In this document: piece after piece, positions 25,513-34,548 of the stretch
How positions within the stretch are numbered: the first letter of the stretch is position 1
Layout of the letters: every line of letters begins with the position of its first letter
Assembly: GCA_035765635.1 (NCBI GenBank)
Contig: DASTWZ010000047.1
Location: 94,210 to 158,209 of the forward strand
DNA length: 64,000 nucleotides
DNA from: EW11 sp035765635
GTDB lineage: Bacteria; Verrucomicrobiota; Verrucomicrobiia; Opitutales; Opitutaceae
Direction of reading: 5' to 3'
Translations under genes and position numbers: made by a program
Notes under the pieces: generated by a model
What the model was told of the DNA's origin: nothing
Seen by the model: the letters and a program-made list of their open reading frames with translations, nothing else
The model's database searches: none

Positions 25513-27475
25513 CAGACCATTCCAGCGCGACTGCGCCCTGGATTTCGCGGATCTCGGGCAGGCCGCGGCTCGGGGCTGGTTGGCCCAATTTGAACGCGCT
25601 TCGCACATGTTTCAAACGCACGACGCCGTTCGTGAGCTCGATGTCCCGCACTTTCACTTCGCCCAGTCCGCGCAGCACGATGCGCAGCGGCAGGGCGGGA
25701 TTTGCTACGGAAACGACGAAGTCCCGCACGATGTTGGCGCGTTTCGCGGCGGTCGCGGCCTGGAATTCGATGGTGTAGCGCGCAGCGAGTTCGCGCCATC
25801 CGCCCTCTGTGGTCTGTTCCTCAATCGAAACGCGCTGCAGCGCCGGAGCGAAGTTCACGATTTTCGCGCGAATCTGCCACGCACCGAAAACCGGCGATGC
25901 CGTCCAGATCGCCGCGGAATCAGCCTTTGCAGCCGCGAGCCACTCACGCCACGTGGCATTCCGCTCGGCATCGCGAGCGAGGATCGCGCCGTTCTTCGAA
26001 GCGGATCGCGCGCCGCGGCTCAGCTTCCACATCACCTCAGCGGCGACCCGCCCGCGTGCGATCCGTTGCTCGAACGCACGGGAGGCTCCGAGCAAACGCT
26101 CGATCGTGCGGAACTCCCCCGAGCGATCGCCAATCGACGCAGCGGACCGCAGATGCGCCACGCCTGCCGCGGCTTCGGCGAGAAAGGCGTCGCGCTCGGC
26201 GAGATAGGCGCGAAAATACAAACTTTCCCGCAGCGCTTTCGGAGTGTTCGGCGCGCTCTTCTGCGCGAGGCGCGCAAAGTATGCGGCTTCCTTGCGCCGG
26301 GCTTTATGGGTTGCTCCGTCCACGCCGTCCCAGCGGTCGTTTGCCTCCCATTTCGCGTATCCGGCAAAAGGATACTCGTCGGAAGCTGCCGCATAACGCG
26401 CGAAATGAGTCGCGCCGCGCTGCCCATAAAGTCGCGCAAATCCATCGCGCAGCATGGCCGCGTCGCTCAACGGCGAGTTGCCCCGACGGCTCTCGTGATT
26501 CCCGCGTTTTCGCGTGCCCGCCCTGCTCGCATCGAGCCAGAGCGATGCCGCGGCGGCGTCGACCACAGTGGGCATTTCCAACGCGAGGCGATAGGCTTCC
26601 CACGACGTTACGAGCATGCCGGCCGCGCCGACGCGGTGGCAACGCTCCCACCAATTGCGAATGTTGGCCAGACGATCCTGAAAGATAGGCAGCGGCTCGT
26701 AACGAAAAGCGCCATTCATCGGGCAGCCCCAATACTCGATGCCTTGCGCGCGCAGCGGCTTGGCCAGGTCGACCTCCGCGAAGTTGAACAGCTCCACCTT
26801 CGGATGGCGGCGAAACGGATAATAGTACCAATCGTAGGCGATGATGTCCCGCGGCAGGCTCGGGATGGCTTCCGGAATGAAGTTGAGCATGTCCGCCCAC
26901 ATCCCGAGGCGCAGGCCGCGCGCCTGGGCGAGACGGTGCAGCCGCTGCACGTATTGGGAAAAATGATACGCGAGTCCGTGCTCGGCGATTTCCGCGCGGC
27001 AGCGCGGGCATTTGCCGAGATTGAACGACTCGTCGAGGCCGACATGCACTTTTCCCGCCGTGCAAAATGGCGCCATGTCGCCGAGTAATTTATCCGCGAC
27101 CTCCAGCGTGCGCGGATGCAGCGGACAAATCTGGCCTGCGTCGAGTGGATGATCGTCAGCGCTGCGCAGTTCGTTCAAATCGCGCAGTCCAGGCGTCTTG
27201 ATCAGATATTGCGTGTGACCGAGGAGATTGATGATCGGCACGACGCCGATGCCGACCTTCGTGGCGCGCGCCACCAGTCGTTGCAGCTGCGCGTAAGAGT
27301 AGGCATCGGCTCGCGCGATGTCGGGAAAACTTGGATACGCGACGGCGTCCTCTAGGTGTAGATAGAGTTCTTCATAACCCCATTCGGCGTAGCGCGGAAG
27401 CAGTTCGAGCAGGACGTCGAGCCGCTCGGTCTGCCGGCCGATGTCCCATTGAAACGCGCGCCGCAGCCGCCTCAT
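25421..27475 (-). CDS. GH20-like glycoside hydrolase (beta-N-acetylhexosaminidase type)
   Basis: 684 residues from ATG 27475. The N-terminal TIM barrel has GYEELYLHLEDA (34-44), IINLLGHTQYLIK, and the GH20 acid/base pair Asp148-Glu149 in HVGLDESFNLGKCPRCRAEI. LGMWADMLNF and YWGCPMNGAFRYEPL follow. The C-terminal half is helical without a clear family match. No signal peptide is visible, suggesting a cytoplasmic enzyme on imported amino sugars or oligosaccharides. The ATG overlaps the dsbD-like stop (ATGA), so the two are translationally coupled. The last 30 residues (AHESHENHEMTEPF...) are encoded by a family A repeat and are probably not original. Confidence 0.82.
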   Translation of the reverse strand: MRRLRRAFQWDIGRQTERLDVLLELLPRYAEWGYEELYLHLEDAVAYPSFPDIARADAYSYAQLQRLVARATKVGIGVVPIINLLGHTQYLIKTPGLRDLNELRSADDHPLDAGQICPLHPRTLEVADKLLGDMAPFCTAGKVHVGLDESFNLGKCPRCRAEIAEHGLAYHFSQYVQRLHRLAQARGLRLGMWADMLNFIPEAIPSLPRDIIAYDWYYYPFRRHPKVELFNFAEVDLAKPLRAQGIEYWGCPMNGAFRYEPLPIFQDRLANIRNWWERCHRVGAAGMLVTSWEAYRLALEMPTVVDAAAASLWLDASRAGTRKRGNHESRRGNSPLSDAAMLRDGFARLYGQRGATHFARYAAASDEYPFAGYAKWEANDRWDGVDGATHKARRKEAAYFARLAQKSAPNTPKALRESLYFRAYLAERDAFLAEAAAGVAHLRSAASIGDRSGEFRTIERLLGASRAFEQRIARGRVAAEVMWKLSRGARSASKNGAILARDAERNATWREWLAAAKADSAAIWTASPVFGAWQIRAKIVNFAPALQRVSIEEQTTEGGWRELAARYTIEFQAATAAKRANIVRDFVVSVANPALPLRIVLRGLGEVKVRDIELTNGVVRLKHVRSAFKLGQPAPSRGLPEIREIQGAVALEWSAHESHENHEMTEPFLPRNTPKTRNKNPPFP

Positions 27476-29613
27476 CTCAACGCCTGCAGCACGGTGCTGC
27501 TCGTGAGGATCTCGGGCAGCACGATGGGTTCTGTGCTGTCGGGTTTGTAGATGAGATTGAACGGCACGGCGCTGCGGTTCCATTTGGCCAACTCGGCGGT
27601 GATCTTCGGATCGCGATTGGTCCAGTCACCCTTGAGCGTGGCGATCTTTTTGTCGCGGAAAACTTTTTTCACTTCGGAAGAGGTGAACACGAGTTTCTTG
27701 TTGGTCTGGCAGGTGGCGCACCAGCGCGCCGTGAAGTCCACGTAGATGATGCGTTTCTCCGCGCGGAGTTTTGCCACCGCTTCTGCGCTCCACGGCTCCC
27801 AGACAATATCGGTCGGCGATGCTTCGCGCGGCCAGCCGACAAAGACGCCGAAGGCGAGGAAGACGATTCCGGCGATCACGCCGAAGCGGACGCGACCCGG
27901 TTTCGCCCCCGGCGCGGTGTAGCGTCCGTAGATCCAGGCGGCGAGCGCCACGAGCGTCAGACCGAAGAGCACGTAGAGCAGCGCGTAGTCGTCATTCTTA
28001 GTCTGGCCCGCGAGCACCCAAACCAGCGCCGCTACCGTCGCGTAGAGCGGGAACGCCATGACTTGCTTGAATGTTTCCATCCAAGCGCCGGGGCGGGGGA
28101 GGAGTTTTACCGCCTGCGGAAAAATCGAGAGGAGGAGGTAGGGCAGCGAGAGGCCGATCGCGATGGCCGTGAAAACGGCGAAGGATTCCGCGGTCGGCAT
28201 CGCGAGCGCGGCGCCCAGCGCCGGCGCCAGGAAAGGCGCGCTGCAGGGCGTCGCGACCACCGTCGCCAGGATTCCCGTGAAAAAAGAACCGGCGTAGCCG
28301 CTCTTCGATTGCAGGCCGGAGCCGACCGCGGTCGCGCTCAAGCCAACTTCAAAAAGTCCGCTCATGCTCAGCGCAAAAATCAGCAGGACGACGGCGAGCA
28401 CGAAGACAAAAACGGGAGATTGGAGTTGAAAGCCCCAACCGAGTTGCGAGCCGCCAGCGCGGAGAACCGCGAGCAGCCCCGCGAGCGCCCAGAACGAAAC
28501 CAGCACGCCGCCGGTGAAGGCGAGACCGTGGGCCGTGACTTTGCTGCGATCCGCGCCGGCTTGATTGACGAAGCCGAGAATCTTGATCCCGAGCACCGGG
28601 AAAACGCAGGGCATCAAATTCAAAATGAGTCCGCCCACGAACGCCAAGGCCAGGACGCCGATCGAGAGACTTTGGACGACGGCTCCGGCGCTCGCGCCAT
28701 TCGCCGGCGCGCTGGATGATGCGGAGCTGCCTGCGTTCGACGCGCCCGGAGTGCTGCCGGTGTTGCCCGGAGCCGCACCGTTTGTCCCGGCGGTCGAGTT
28801 TGCTCCGACACCGCTCAACGGCACGTCGATCGAGATGCCTTGCAGCGGATCCTGGGAGGAGACCACGCCGACGAGTTTCGTGGTCGCCGCGTCGGCGGTG
28901 TCGGAAATCGGAAGCGTCAACGTGTATCCATTTTCTGAAGACTGGACGTTCTGCTCCTCGTCGTACTGCACGAAGCCATCCTGCGAAAAGAAGTGCGGCT
29001 GCTTCAATTTGGGCGCGGCGTCGCTCTTGGCCTTCAGATGGAGAACGACCTTTTTGTCCTGCTTGGCCGCGGTGATTTCAAAAGCGTCGGCCGCTTTTGG
29101 CATTGGCAACGCTTCTATGCGTCGGTGCCACTCCTCGTTGAATTTCGGTTCGTCGGCGGAGACTGGCAGCGTGAGTTCGACGTTGGCGTCGCCCGGCATG
29201 CACACATCGGAGCACATCAGCCACTCGGCTTTGGCGCGCAGTGTGACGGACTCGCCCGGTTTTGCGTCCTTGCTCGGCGTAATCGTGAGGGGAAGCAGCG
29301 CTTCGTTTTCGTAGCCGTTGCCCACGACATTGCCGGTGCGATCGTGCAGCACGACGGGCGTCGGCCACCGGAAATCTCCTGCGCTCCAGCCGGCCGGCAG
29401 AGTCCACTTGAGCGATGTCGGATAGCCGGTGCCAGGGTTTACCCAATACGTGTGCCAGTGAGGTTCGTGCTCGAGGCGCAGGGCCACGACGAAAGGTTTG
29501 CCTGGCTGGACCGAGGTCACTTCGGAAACGAGGCTCGCTTTGACGTGTTGTTCGTTAGCGGCGAACGAACTCACGACGAGAGCGAAGAAGACCACGAACA
29601 GACGAGAGAGCAT
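27472..29613 (-). CDS. DsbD-like thiol:disulfide interchange protein
   Basis: 713 residues. A signal peptide (LSRLFVVFFALVVSSFA) is followed by an N-terminal periplasmic domain (HWHTYWVNPGTGYPTSLKWT, EWLMCSDVCMPGD). Next comes a hydrophobic core of about eight helices beginning LILNLMPCVFPVLGIKILGF (about 295-315), where the membrane Cys of the DsbD family sits in MPCVFPV. The second region is VATPCSAPFLAP. A C-terminal thioredoxin-like domain ends the protein, with WCATC near 640. It passes electrons from cytoplasmic thioredoxin to periplasmic thiols. In-frame ATGs at 29622 and 29631 would add MPPMPP; 29613 gives the cleanest signal peptide. It shares an ATGA overlap with the GH20-like gene. 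Confidence 0.9.
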   Translation of the reverse strand: MLSRLFVVFFALVVSSFAANEQHVKASLVSEVTSVQPGKPFVVALRLEHEPHWHTYWVNPGTGYPTSLKWTLPAGWSAGDFRWPTPVVLHDRTGNVVGNGYENEALLPLTITPSKDAKPGESVTLRAKAEWLMCSDVCMPGDANVELTLPVSADEPKFNEEWHRRIEALPMPKAADAFEITAAKQDKKVVLHLKAKSDAAPKLKQPHFFSQDGFVQYDEEQNVQSSENGYTLTLPISDTADAATTKLVGVVSSQDPLQGISIDVPLSGVGANSTAGTNGAAPGNTGSTPGASNAGSSASSSAPANGASAGAVVQSLSIGVLALAFVGGLILNLMPCVFPVLGIKILGFVNQAGADRSKVTAHGLAFTGGVLVSFWALAGLLAVLRAGGSQLGWGFQLQSPVFVFVLAVVLLIFALSMSGLFEVGLSATAVGSGLQSKSGYAGSFFTGILATVVATPCSAPFLAPALGAALAMPTAESFAVFTAIAIGLSLPYLLLSIFPQAVKLLPRPGAWMETFKQVMAFPLYATVAALVWVLAGQTKNDDYALLYVLFGLTLVALAAWIYGRYTAPGAKPGRVRFGVIAGIVFLAFGVFVGWPREASPTDIVWEPWSAEAVAKLRAEKRIIYVDFTARWCATCQTNKKLVFTSSEVKKVFRDKKIATLKGDWTNRDPKITAELAKWNRSAVPFNLIYKPDSTEPIVLPEILTSSTVLQALR

Positions 29614-29696
29614 GGGCGGCATAGGAGGCATATAACTCAGCACGTAATCAGAGGCAAAACGGTCAAAAAATATTCCGTAACACATACGCGCGGCGT

Positions 29697-29828
29697 ATGG
29701 AGAAGGCTGAAAAGGCGAAGGCTGAAGACGAAGACGAAGACGAAGACGGAGACGAAAACGGAGACAGAGACGGAAAGCTGACAATTCAGCCTTCAGCTTT
29801 CAGCCTTCAGCCTTCAGCCTTTGTCTTC
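29697..29828. repeat. Low-complexity inverted repeat, family D
   Basis: The left side is GGAGAAGGCTGAAAAGGCG...AAGGCTGAAG, the middle a GACGAAGACGGAGACGAAAA purine run, and the right side CAGCCTTCAGCTTTCAGCCT... . The left and right sides can pair. The last codons and the stop of the Mpv17-like gene (29800) lie in the right arm. Confidence 0.8.
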
Positions 29829-30501
29829 CCGAGATGTAGGCGAGGAGGAGGGTGTAGAAGCAGAGGACCAGATTGAACATCGGGATCTGCAGCGTGCTGG
29901 GCAGCGAATAGACCACGCAGACGGTTGGTATCCACACGCCCATGTTGGAGATCAAATTCGGCACCGCTCGTCGCACATACCAGCGCGGGCGGCGCAAGTC
30001 GTTCAACGTCTCGCGCCAGTCATAATGCGACTCGATCAAGACGTAGATGAACACCACGAAAGGCACGGCCCAGATCGGGCAATAGATGAACTGATCCAGT
30101 ATCATCTTTGTCACTACAGTGCCGACGGTGACGTTCGTGCCCACGGTGTGCGCGAGAAAGCGATACCAGAGGTCGACCTCGACGCCCTTGTAGGCCCAGA
30201 GCGCGATCAGTCCGAGATTTTGTTTCCAGTCGAAACGTCCGCGCGTTTCCGGTTGCAGCGCGAGGTAAAGACAGGGAAGCACGCCGCCAAAAAGCGCTGT
30301 GGCGGCGATGCTGTAGAGAAAGCCCGTCCGCGCCTTGAATTCGCTGAGCTGCTCCATCAGATGGCGCGACGCTGGATGGAAATAATAGAGCAGCCCGATG
30401 ACGACCGCGACGGCCTGCAAGGCCAAGCCCGGCAACACGTGAGCCCGCGCGCCGCGCAGGCCGACTTTCCACGGAGCCTCTTCTTCGGCTACAGGTGTCA
30501 T
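29800..30501 (-). CDS. Mpv17/PMP22-like integral membrane protein
   Basis: 233 residues with about four hydrophobic segments: residues about 22-43 (LPGLALQAVAVVIGLLYYF), a second near 70-90 (FGGVLPCLYLALQPETR), and others near 145-165 and 195-222. KMILDQFIYCPIWAVPFVVF and WIPTVCVVYSLPSTLQIPMF match the two diagnostic regions of the eukaryotic Mpv17/PMP22 family (K..DQ...P and W.P...Y.LP) in order and spacing. That match is from memory, so confidence is moderate. Function is unknown. The start ATG 30501 (MTPVAEEEAP) is favoured; the in-frame extension to 30879 is family C repeat DNA. The C-terminal residues RLKAEG and the stop come from family D DNA. Confidence 0.72.
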   Translation of the reverse strand: MTPVAEEEAPWKVGLRGARAHVLPGLALQAVAVVIGLLYYFHPASRHLMEQLSEFKARTGFLYSIAATALFGGVLPCLYLALQPETRGRFDWKQNLGLIALWAYKGVEVDLWYRFLAHTVGTNVTVGTVVTKMILDQFIYCPIWAVPFVVFIYVLIESHYDWRETLNDLRRPRWYVRRAVPNLISNMGVWIPTVCVVYSLPSTLQIPMFNLVLCFYTLLLAYISGRQRLKAEG

Positions 30502-30633
30502 GCGAAATTCCGCGAGAGGATTGACGGGGCCGTTTTCCGAGCGAGAGGAAAAGCGCCGAAGCGGAGCGAGCACGCGATTCGGCGAAAGTGCGTCGCCTCC
30601 GATCGAGTCCGCCGCTCCGCGGCAGCCCGGTAG

Positions 30634-30774
30634 GTGCCGGCAAGATGCCAGCGCTCCCAGAGCCTCCTGCGCCTTGGAAAGGCGCACTACGGCGGTAGGG
30701 CGTCGGGGTATTGGCCGAGCATCGGCGTTCTCGCCGAGGTCGGCCACTGGGAGCGCTGGCGTCCTCGCCGGCAT
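30634..30774. repeat. Inverted repeat, family C copy 2
   Basis: The left arm is GTGCCGGCAAGATGCCAGCG...TCCCAG; the right arm ends CTGGGAGCGCTGGCGTCCTC...GGCAT. The arms pair over about 26 bases with a few mismatches (CAAGAT versus GAGGAC). The interior has the GCGCCTTGGAAAGGCGCAC hairpin and GGCCGAGCATCGGCG. A GTCCGCGCCTCGAGCGCGGA hairpin follows it. Confidence 0.88.
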
Positions 30775-30869
30775 TTTTTTAAAGTCCGCGCCTCGAGCGC
30801 GGACGGACTCGGATTGCGCGAAAGCGCGTCGCCTCCCATCGAGTCCGCCGCTTCGCGGCAGCCCAATAG

Positions 30870-31010
30870 GTGCCGGCAAGATGCCAGCGCTCCCAGAGCC
30901 TCTGCGCCTTGGAAAGGCGCACTCGGCGGTAGAGCGTCGGGGTATTGGCCGAGCGTCGGCGTTCTCGCCGATGTTGGCCCACTGGGAGCGCTGGCGTCCT
31001 CGCCGGCATT
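30870..31010. repeat. Inverted repeat, family C copy 3
   Basis: A near-identical second unit in the same orientation as copy 2, so the two form a tandem pair about 236 bases apart. They are separated by GTCCGCGC...GCGCGGACGGACTC and CGAGTCCGCCGCTTCGCGGC sequence. Together they fill the 576-base gap between the divergent Mpv17-like and CDF genes, where no other gene was seen. Confidence 0.88.
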
Positions 31011-31077
31011 AGCCTCCGCACGTCCCCAGCCTTGCTTGCCGAAGCGTTGATCGTTCCAGTTTTCAGCGTCGAAGCCG

Positions 31078-31995
31078 ATGCCTGAGCTTGCCCCACATCT
31101 TCGCGACGCCGAGCAACGCGCCCAACAATCCGCGGCCCTCGTGGCCCGCGGCATCGGCCTTAACCTCGTGCTCGCGATCGTGAAGATCGCCGGCGGCATT
31201 TTCGGACACACCTACGCGCTGATCGCCGACGGCGTGGAGTCGCTGCTGGACATTCTCTCCTCGGGCCTCGCCTGGGCCGGGTTGCGCATGGCCGCGCGCC
31301 CGCCCGACGCCGATCATCCTTACGGCCACGGCAAAGCCGAATCGATCGCGGCGCTGCTCGTCTCGATCGTGATCTTTGGCGTCGCGATCTGGATCGCGCG
31401 CGACGCCATCCACGAAATCCTCACGCCGCATCACGGCCCGCATTGGGGAACGCTGCCGCTGCTCGCGGCCGTCATCTGCGTGAAAATCTATTTCTCGAGA
31501 AAGCTCGGCACTTTCGGCACCGAGGCGAACAGCACGGTCGTCGGCATCGAGGCGGGACATCACTACTCGGACGCGCTCACCTCCGCCGCGGCATTCATCG
31601 GCATCAGCATCGCCCTGGTCGGCGGAAAAGGCTTCGAGGCCGCGGATGACTGGGCGGCGCTCGCCGCCTGTGTGATCATCATGTCGAATGGCGTCGGCTT
31701 TTTTCGCCAAGCGGTAAGCGACATGATGGACACCGCGGTGCCCTTCGCCGTCGAGGTCGACGTGCGCAAACTCGCGAGTTCGGTCCCTGGCGTGCTCGGC
31801 ATCGACAAACTCCGCGTGCGCAAAAGCGGCCTGAGCCACCTGGTCGACATACACGTCGAAGTGGACGGCGAGCTATCCGTGAAACGCGGTCACGACATTG
31901 CGGGAGCGGTGAAGCACCGTCTGCTCGGTTCCCCGTTGCACATCGTCGATGTCCTCGTCCACATCGAGCCTGCCCCCGAACGATCCGCCCAATGA
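31078..31995 (+). CDS. Cation diffusion facilitator (CDF) metal transporter
   Basis: 305 residues with six transmembrane helices in the first 205 residues. Family motifs are ALIADGVESLLDILSSGLAW (helix 2 metal site with Asp), PDADHPYGHGKAESIAALLV (loop plus helix 3) and GHHYSDALTSAAAF (helix 5 HxxxD site). The C-terminal cytoplasmic domain (VDVRKLASSVPGVLGIDKLR, DIHVEVDGELSVKRGHDIAG, IVDVLVHIEP) is the ferredoxin-like regulatory domain. It exports a divalent metal (Zn, Fe, Mn or Co) by proton antiport. It overlaps the next gene by 4 bases (ATGA). Confidence 0.95.
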   Translation: MPELAPHLRDAEQRAQQSAALVARGIGLNLVLAIVKIAGGIFGHTYALIADGVESLLDILSSGLAWAGLRMAARPPDADHPYGHGKAESIAALLVSIVIFGVAIWIARDAIHEILTPHHGPHWGTLPLLAAVICVKIYFSRKLGTFGTEANSTVVGIEAGHHYSDALTSAAAFIGISIALVGGKGFEAADDWAALAACVIIMSNGVGFFRQAVSDMMDTAVPFAVEVDVRKLASSVPGVLGIDKLRVRKSGLSHLVDIHVEVDGELSVKRGHDIAGAVKHRLLGSPLHIVDVLVHIEPAPERSAQ

Positions 31996-34433
31996 GCCTG
32001 GCCCTGACACGCGATTTTCGGCAATCAGCCCGCGCGCTTCGGCGAACCCCCGCGTTCACCTTCGCCGTCATCATGACCCTGGCGCTCTGCCTGGATCCCA
32101 ACATCGCGATCCTCGCGATGATCGATCGCATCGTCGTTCGTCCGCTTTCCTTTCCTCACGGGGAGCAACTCGTTCAAATCACGAATGCCGCGGAGAAAAA
32201 CGGCGGCCAGACGATCGGTTCAGGTTTTCCGCAGTGGATCGATTTCAAGGCCAACGCAGGACTGTTCAGCGGCTTCGCTCTCACCCGTTCACTGGGTTTC
32301 ACCGTCGGCGATAGTGATGGCATACCGCAGCGGTTGATCGGCTCCCAGGTCAGCGCGAATTTCTTCGACGTGCTCGGCATTCGTCCGCTGCTGGGCAATT
32401 TCTTCGCGCCGGAGGATGAGGGGGAGATATCGGCCCGCGTCCTCGTGCTGACCCAGTCGTATTGGGAATCTCAATACAATGCGGACCCGAAGGTGATTGG
32501 AACAAAGGTTTACGGCGGAGGCGATTCGTACACCATCATTGGCGTCGCCCCGCGGTCAGTGGAGGCTTTGGACGCGCAAGCGAAATTGTTTTTCCTGCAG
32601 AATTTCGAACCCCGTCGCCTTCGGCCTGGCGCGCGCTATTGGGGCGGCACGCTGCTGATCGGCCGCCTTAAGGAAAACGTCGCGCCGACGGCTGCGCTCT
32701 CGCAACTCACCGCGCTCGAGGAAACTTTCCGTCGCGACGTGGCCTCACCGCAACTCCGCGCGGAGTTGGACCGTGAAGGCTATGGGCTGCGGATGGCGCC
32801 GCTGACCGGTGCGCGACCGACCACTTTACCTAAGCAGCTTTGGATGCTGCAGGCCGGCGCGGCGTTGTTGCTGGTCATCGGCTGCGTGAACGCCGCGAAC
32901 CTGCTTCTGGCGCGCGCCAATGCTCGACGGCCCGAGTACGCGGTGCGCCACGCGCTCGGCGCCGGCCGCGGCACATTGTTTCGCCAAATCTGGACGGAGA
33001 GCGCCTGGCTGACGATAACCGGCGCAGCGCTGGGATTGCTCGGAGCCTGGGGCCTGCTGGCCGCGGTGAATCATTTTCTGCCCGCCATCGCGCCAACCAT
33101 CCCGTCCGTTCATCTCTCCTGGATGGTCGTGGGCCTCGCGTGCGCCGCGGCGCTCGTGATTTCGCTCGCGATCGGCGTGATTCCGGCGCTTTGGCTGCAC
33201 TTCCTGCGGCCAACGCTAGTGAACTCGCGCACGGAAACGGCGGCGCGCTGGTCGCGGCATCTCGTGGGCGGACTCGTTGCCGCGCAGACGGCACTCGCAC
33301 TCGTGCTTCTCTTCGGCGCCGGACTGCTGATTCACAGCTTTGTGAAAGTCATGGCGGTCGATCCTGGTTTCGATCCTTCGCGAATCATGCAGGGGCGCAT
33401 TGCGCTCCATGGCTACGATGGTGTGGCGGCGAACGCCGCGGTGCAGTCGCGCATCCTCGCGGCCATGCGGGAAATCCCAGGGGTGGAGAAAGTCTGTTTC
33501 GTCACCGACATGGGGATGGCACCGAGTTTCCGCAGCTATCCTTTCCTGTTCAGGCGGGCCGAGATGATGACCGAGGAGAATGCTCCGAAGGCTCATGTCG
33601 AGGGCGTCACGACGGATTACTTTTCGACCATGGGCATGCGCGTGCTGCAGGGCGAAATATTCCGCGACACCGATGATCCTCCGATCCGTCGTAGTGTTGT
33701 CGTGGATACAGAATTCGTGAAGCGTTATCTGCACGGCGGCAATGCCGTCGGTGTCGAGATGTCGGTCGGAGCCGTGGCCCCGCCGGACGGAGAGTGGCCG
33801 CATATCATCGGCGTGGTATCCGCGGTGAAGGTCAGCGGTCCGGAAGGGGATAATACGCCTTTCGTTTATATTCCGGTGAAGCAACAGCTCGGCGGAGGCG
33901 TGACCATGTTGATTCGGACCGCGCGCTCCCTGACGGACGTCATGAGGGATGTGCGGTTGAAGCTGCGTGAAATCGACCCGCGTTTGCCGCTGTACACGAC
34001 CGGCACCTTCGAGCAAGCGATCGACGATCTGCTCGTTTATCGGCGCGCGATGATGTTGCTCCTCGGCGCGTTTGCCTTCCTCGCCTTGAGCCTGTCGGGC
34101 ATCGGTGTTTACGGGATGCTCTCGTACGATGTGACCCAGCGCACGCGGGAGATCGGAATTCGCAACGCGATCGGTGCAACGCGCGCGCAAATTTTGCGGC
34201 TTATCATGAAACAGGGACTGCGGATTGCCTGCGCTGGGCTGACGATCGGAATCGTGGTGGCCCTTTATTTTGGGCGCTTTCTGCAGAGCCAGCTCTTCGA
34301 GTTGAACAGCTACGATCCGCGGACCTTTGCCGCAGTGGCCGTACTTTTGGTGACCGTCAGCGCCCTCGCGTGTTGGTTACCCGCTCGAAAAGCCGCCAAG
34401 GTCGATCCTTCCGTAGCCCTCCGCGCCGAGTAA
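31992..34433 (+). CDS. ABC transporter permease, duplicated MacB/FtsX type
   Basis: 813 residues. An N-terminal cytoplasmic and TM1 segment (FRQSARALRRTPAFTFAVIM) is followed by a MacB-like periplasmic core domain (about 55-280), FtsX helices at about 290-445, a second periplasmic domain (about 460-690) and FtsX helices at about 690-813 (IGVYGMLSYDVTQRTREIGI, RNAIGATRAQILRLIMKQGL, ACWLPARKAAKVDPSVALR). This is the two-module permease common in Acidobacteria and Verrucomicrobia. No ATPase gene is adjacent, so the partner must be elsewhere. The start is the ATG of an ATGA overlap with the CDF transporter. Substrate unknown. Confidence 0.9.
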   Translation: MSLALTRDFRQSARALRRTPAFTFAVIMTLALCLDPNIAILAMIDRIVVRPLSFPHGEQLVQITNAAEKNGGQTIGSGFPQWIDFKANAGLFSGFALTRSLGFTVGDSDGIPQRLIGSQVSANFFDVLGIRPLLGNFFAPEDEGEISARVLVLTQSYWESQYNADPKVIGTKVYGGGDSYTIIGVAPRSVEALDAQAKLFFLQNFEPRRLRPGARYWGGTLLIGRLKENVAPTAALSQLTALEETFRRDVASPQLRAELDREGYGLRMAPLTGARPTTLPKQLWMLQAGAALLLVIGCVNAANLLLARANARRPEYAVRHALGAGRGTLFRQIWTESAWLTITGAALGLLGAWGLLAAVNHFLPAIAPTIPSVHLSWMVVGLACAAALVISLAIGVIPALWLHFLRPTLVNSRTETAARWSRHLVGGLVAAQTALALVLLFGAGLLIHSFVKVMAVDPGFDPSRIMQGRIALHGYDGVAANAAVQSRILAAMREIPGVEKVCFVTDMGMAPSFRSYPFLFRRAEMMTEENAPKAHVEGVTTDYFSTMGMRVLQGEIFRDTDDPPIRRSVVVDTEFVKRYLHGGNAVGVEMSVGAVAPPDGEWPHIIGVVSAVKVSGPEGDNTPFVYIPVKQQLGGGVTMLIRTARSLTDVMRDVRLKLREIDPRLPLYTTGTFEQAIDDLLVYRRAMMLLLGAFAFLALSLSGIGVYGMLSYDVTQRTREIGIRNAIGATRAQILRLIMKQGLRIACAGLTIGIVVALYFGRFLQSQLFELNSYDPRTFAAVAVLLVTVSALACWLPARKAAKVDPSVALRAE

Positions 34434-34489
34434 AGAAGCAGGACTTGGTCAACTGCCGGCGCAACGTCAGCTTTTGACCTTTTAGCCTC

Positions 34490-34548
34490 CAACCTCCGTC
34501 CGACGCTTCCCCTTCCGCCTTTCAGCTTTTCAGCCTTCGCCTTCCGCT
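34490..34548. repeat. Low-complexity repeat, family D
   Basis: A pyrimidine-rich run CCCTTCCGCCTTTCAGC / CAGCCTTCGCCTTCCGC, the complement of the GAAGGCTGAAGG units seen elsewhere. It lies between the convergent permease and HDOD genes and touches the HDOD stop. Confidence 0.65.
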
